A stretch of DNA of 64,000 bases from Nocardia asteroides (GTDB lineage Bacteria > Actinomycetota > Actinomycetes > Mycobacteriales > Mycobacteriaceae): the NCBI RefSeq assembly GCF_021183625.1, contig NZ_CP089214.1, forward strand, positions 1 through 64,000, in the 5' to 3' direction. Shown one piece after another: positions 61,214 through 64,000 of this stretch. Position numbers and translations under genes: made by a program. How positions within the stretch are numbered: position 1 is the stretch's first letter; each line of letters begins with the position of its first letter. Below the pieces are notes generated by a model, which saw only the letters and a list, made by a program, of their open reading frames with translations, made no database searches and was not told where the DNA came from.

Positions 61214-63562
61214 TCAGGGCAGGATGTCGAGGGCGGCGCGCACGATGCTGTCGGTGTCGATGCCGTGGTAGCGGTAGACGTCGTCGAGCGAGCCGACCTG
61301 GCCGAACTTGCTGACGCCGAGTGCGGTGCTGCGCACCTGGTTGATCCCGGACAGGAATGCCAGGGTGTGCGGGTGTCCGTCGAGGACGGTGACCATGGGG
61401 GTGGCGCGGTCGGCGGGGAAGAGCTGGTCGAGGATCCAGCTCTCGCCGCTGCCGCGGCCCTGGCGGGCCTGCAGCGCCTCGAACAGCAGCCCGGGGCTGG
61501 TGACGCAGACGACGTCGGCGGGCACGCCTGCCTGCTCGAGACGTTCGCCCGCGGCGAGCGCCTCGGTCAGCAGGGCCCCCACGGCGACGATGGTCAGCGT
61601 GGCATCCGCGCGGCGGACCAGCGGGTAGCCACCGGCCACGACCTGGCGCCTGCGCCGTTCGCGGGCGGCGGGATCGGCGGGCACGTCGGCCAGGGTCTGG
61701 TCGACGGGGCGGGTGGAGAGCCGCAGGTAGGCCGAGGTGCCGTCGGGGCGGCCCATCTTGGCCAGGCTGGCGAGCAGGGTCCACTCGACGTCGATGGCGA
61801 AGGCGAGGTCGTAGCTGACGCAGCCGGGCTGCTCCAGGCCGATCGAGGGCGTCTTGATCGACTGGTGGGCGCCGCCCTCGGCGGCCAGGGTGACCCCGGA
61901 GGGGGTGCCGACCAGGATGGACTGGCCGCCTGCGTAGATGCCGTAGGACCAGGGTTCAAGGGCGCGCTCGACGAACGGGTCGTAGAGGACACCGATCGGG
62001 AACAGCGGTTGCCCCCAGCGGCTCCAGGTGGCGCCGAGTTCGCCGATCAGGCCGACGAGGTTGGTCTCGGCGATGCCGAGTTCCATGTGCTGGCCGGTCG
62101 GGCGCTCGTTCCAGTGCATGATCGTCTCGGCGTCGTCGGCGAACCAGTTGTGGCGTTCGTCCGAGGACCACACGCCGACCTTGTTCACCCAGCCGCCCAG
62201 GTTGGTGGTGGAGCTGACATCGGGGCTGACCGTCACCACCCGCTGGGCGGCCTCGGGCGCGGCGCGGGTCAGGTCGAGCAGCGCACGGCCCAGCGCGGCC
62301 TGGGTGGTGGAGGTGCCCTTGGGGATCCGGCCGAACTCGGTCGGGATCGGGATCGAGGGCAGCGCGGGCACCGGGTCGCGGTGCAGCGTGGCCGCCGTCG
62401 CGTCGCACAGGCTCGCCGCGGCTGTGCCGGATTCGAAGCGCTGCCACGGCTGGTGCGGGTCGTAGCCGATGCCTTCGGCGAACCGGGTGTACTCGTCGAT
62501 GGTGAGCAGCGCGGAGTGGTTCTGCGGGTGTCCCTGGGTGGGCAGGCCGTAGCCCTTGATGGTGTAGGCGATGATCACCGTCGGGCGCGTGTCGTCGATC
62601 TGCCGGTAGGCCTGGATCAGGGCGGGCAGGTCGTGGCCGCCGAGGTTGCGGATCGCCGCGGTGACGGTGTCGTCGTCCAGGTCGGCGATCAACGCGGCGA
62701 TCGCCTCGCTGCCCGCGCCGGTTCCGGGGAGCCGGGTGCGGATCTCGGCCGCGCTGCACCGCAGCAGCCGCTGGTACTCCGGGTTGGACATGTCGAGGAT
62801 GCGCGTGCGCAGTGCGTCGCCGCCGGGGCGGGCGAACAGCGATTCCAGCAGCCGCCCGAACTTGACGGTGATGACCTGCCAGCCCGCGGCCTCGAACATC
62901 TTCTCCAGCCGGCGCGCGGCGATATTGGGCACCACGCGGTCCAGCGACTGGCGGTTGAGGTCGACGATCCACACGACCTCGCCCAGCTCGGCGATGCCGG
63001 GGTCCAGGATCGCCTCCCACACCGCGCCCTCGTCCAGCTCGGCGTCGCCGACCAGCGAGTACTGGCGGCCCGCGCCGGTCGCGGTCAGATGGGTGTCGAC
63101 GTAGCGGCGGGCCATCGCTCCCCAGATCGGGGCGGTCGCTCCGATGCCGACCGATCCGGTGGAGTAGTCGACGGGGTCGGGATCCTTGGTGCGGCTGGGG
63201 TAGGACTGCAGCCCGCCGAACTCGCGCAGCGTCGTCAAGTACTTCTCGTCGAGCTCGCCGAGCAGGTAGTTGATGCCGTGCAGCACGGGGGAGGCGTGCG
63301 GTTTCACCGAGACCCGGTCACCGGCGCGCAGCTGGTCGAACCACAGCGCCGTCATGATGGAGACCATCGAGGCGCACGAGGCCTGGTGCCCGCCGACCTT
63401 CAGGCCGGTCGGGTTGGGCCGGACGCGGTTGGCGTGGTGGACGATCGAGGTGGACAGCCACAGCAGCCGTCGCTCGATCGACTCGAGGGCGTCGAAATCC
63501 GGATCGCCGGTGGCGCTGGGGAGCGCGGAGGTGATCGACGGGGCAACGGGGGCGGGGGTCAT
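61214..63562 (-). CDS. Homodimeric-type 2-oxoacid dehydrogenase E1 (AceE/MdeB-like), 782 aa
   Basis: AceE-type E1: LKVGGHQASCASMVSIMTAL and VKPHASPVLHGINYLLG at the N-terminus; the ThDP motif GDAELDEGAVWEAI to VWIVDLNRQSLD (about 173-205); then IAYTIKGYGLPTQGHPQNHS, and a transketolase-like second half with GIAETNLVGLIGELGATW. At 782 residues it is shorter than pyruvate E1 (about 890-930), which with an adjacent Lrp-type regulator resembles MdeB, the 2-oxobutyrate dehydrogenase E1 of pseudomonads. Pyruvate or a branched 2-oxoacid is also possible. ATG with AAGGAGAGG upstream. First gene of the operon. Confidence 0.85.
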   Translation of the reverse strand: MTPAPVAPSITSALPSATGDPDFDALESIERRLLWLSTSIVHHANRVRPNPTGLKVGGHQASCASMVSIMTALWFDQLRAGDRVSVKPHASPVLHGINYLLGELDEKYLTTLREFGGLQSYPSRTKDPDPVDYSTGSVGIGATAPIWGAMARRYVDTHLTATGAGRQYSLVGDAELDEGAVWEAILDPGIAELGEVVWIVDLNRQSLDRVVPNIAARRLEKMFEAAGWQVITVKFGRLLESLFARPGGDALRTRILDMSNPEYQRLLRCSAAEIRTRLPGTGAGSEAIAALIADLDDDTVTAAIRNLGGHDLPALIQAYRQIDDTRPTVIIAYTIKGYGLPTQGHPQNHSALLTIDEYTRFAEGIGYDPHQPWQRFESGTAAASLCDATAATLHRDPVPALPSIPIPTEFGRIPKGTSTTQAALGRALLDLTRAAPEAAQRVVTVSPDVSSTTNLGGWVNKVGVWSSDERHNWFADDAETIMHWNERPTGQHMELGIAETNLVGLIGELGATWSRWGQPLFPIGVLYDPFVERALEPWSYGIYAGGQSILVGTPSGVTLAAEGGAHQSIKTPSIGLEQPGCVSYDLAFAIDVEWTLLASLAKMGRPDGTSAYLRLSTRPVDQTLADVPADPAARERRRRQVVAGGYPLVRRADATLTIVAVGALLTEALAAGERLEQAGVPADVVCVTSPGLLFEALQARQGRGSGESWILDQLFPADRATPMVTVLDGHPHTLAFLSGINQVRSTALGVSKFGQVGSLDDVYRYHGIDTDSIVRAALDILP

Positions 63563-63704
63563 GAACCTCTCCTTGCGTGCAGCATGCGACTGCGCGGGGG
63601 TGTGGATGAAGTAGCCGGGCGAGAGGAGCCTGTGGGCTCGTCCGCACGGGGGAGACGGGGTGGTCGAACCGATGCGTGAGGTGATCGACCCCGTCCTGCC
63701 GAGG

Positions 63705-63714
63705 TGTTATAACA
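63705..63714. promoter_or_regulatory. Palindrome in the E1 / Lrp divergent promoter region
   Basis: TGTTATAACA is a perfect 10-bp palindrome, the only AT-rich spot in the 246-bp gap between the divergent E1 and Lrp/AsnC starts (63563-63808). It is followed by GTGGAACAGGTGG. It could be part of an Lrp-type site or a -10 element on either strand. Confidence 0.5.
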
Positions 63715-63808
63715 GTGGAACAGGTGGTCTCGGACTGCGCAATACCCGAGGTCCGGCGTGCGCAGAATGCACACGAGCAGCGGGGGGCCGAGAGGAACGG
63801 TGGGCACT

Positions 63809-64000
63809 ATGACAACCACGCACCACGCCGACGAGATCGACGCCCGACTGCTGCTCGCGCTCGCGCGGACCCCGCGCGCCACCACGGTCGCGCTGGCCGA
63901 ACGGACGGGGCTGTCGCGCAACACCGTGCAGGCCAGGCTGGGCAGACTCGAGGAGGCCGGGGCGCTGCTGTCCTTCGAGCGGCGCATCGATCCGGCGACG
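63809..64000 (+). CDS. Lrp/AsnC-family regulator, N-terminal part (runs off the window)
   Basis: ATG at 63809. The visible 64 residues are the Lrp HTH: EIDARLLLALARTPRATTVA, LAERTGLSRNTVQARLGRLE, EAGALLSFERRIDPA. The effector (RAM) domain lies beyond 64000. Divergent from the E1-E2-ALS operon, it is the likely amino-acid- or 2-oxoacid-responsive regulator, as BkdR and MdeR are in comparable loci. Confidence 0.85.
   Translation, partial: MTTTHHADEIDARLLLALARTPRATTVALAERTGLSRNTVQARLGRLEEAGALLSFERRIDPAT

Noticed and set aside
59957..63679. 1240-aa plus-strand open frame
   Set aside because: It lies opposite the well-supported E2 and E1 genes. High-GC codons leave the antisense frame open; its content is Gly/Asp-rich noise.
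1..64000. tRNA, rRNA, riboswitch or replication origin
   Set aside because: I looked for T-loop GGTTCGA patterns, rRNA-like stretches and DnaA-box clusters by eye and found none I could support; a tRNAscan/Rfam search would be decisive.

Overview
This is high-GC DNA with GTG/TTG starts, Shine-Dalgarno sites of the GGAG type and codons strongly ending in G/C. An Mtb12-like secreted protein, DUF2690- and DUF3263-type proteins and Ser/Thr kinases fused to beta-propellers point to a mycolate actinomycete, most likely Nocardia or a close relative. I recognised no rRNA or tRNA gene. The genus is inferred from protein style, not from a marker gene.

Layout. Positions 1-8.5 kb are a defence-like island: a predicted PD-(D/E)XK nuclease, a McrC remnant cut by an IS481 element, a two-gene phospholipase-D/unknown operon, a complete IS5-family insertion with a TTA target duplication, a Cys-rich 45-residue ORF with its own hairpin, a three-copy 71-nt-period repeat, and a second IS5 end. 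Positions 8.5-15 kb hold hypothetical genes typical of mobile DNA, several broken by single-base frameshifts. Positions 15-25 kb hold a large STAND NTPase with a WD40 tail, a transposase pseudogene that truncates a cytosine methyltransferase, and a convergent pair: a caspase-like/Sel1-repeat membrane protein facing a membrane protein with a related Clp-R-like domain. Positions 26-33.5 kb hold a GNAT chimera and a five-gene leftward kinase operon: a pseudokinase without an N-lobe, two membrane-anchored extracytoplasmic proteins, and two STPKs with different beta-propellers.

Positions 34-41 kb hold an integrase-like protein and the most striking locus: an alpha/beta hydrolase overlapping a caspase-NTPase gene that ends in 14 nearly identical WD40 blades arranged as 7+7 around a linker. 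This gene is frameshifted between Walker A and Walker B, and an orphan N-terminal piece of a paralogue lies just downstream. Positions 41-47 kb hold small membrane, secreted and unknown proteins plus a sigma-factor remnant.

Positions 47-57 kb are a catabolic/resistance-type region with three TetR genes, each facing a divergent target across a palindrome: an alpha/beta hydrolase with an enoyl-CoA hydratase, an MDR dehydrogenase with a PhyH dioxygenase, and a membrane protein. Between them lie IS256 and IS701 debris and repeated pieces of an RraA-tail/MDR-head cassette. Positions 57-64 kb are a clean metabolic operon (2-oxoacid dehydrogenase E1, E2, DUF3263-like, acetolactate synthase, DoxX) divergent from an Lrp/AsnC regulator that runs off the window.

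Functional reading. About 40 kb looks like an accessory conflict-system island in which effectors (caspase-like, hydrolase, PLD, nuclease) sit with NTPase and repeat sensors, and IS elements have eroded older restriction genes. At least ten genes carry one-base frameshifts, mostly in short homopolymers, so either the island is decaying or the assembly carries indel errors. That question decides how many of these systems are alive.
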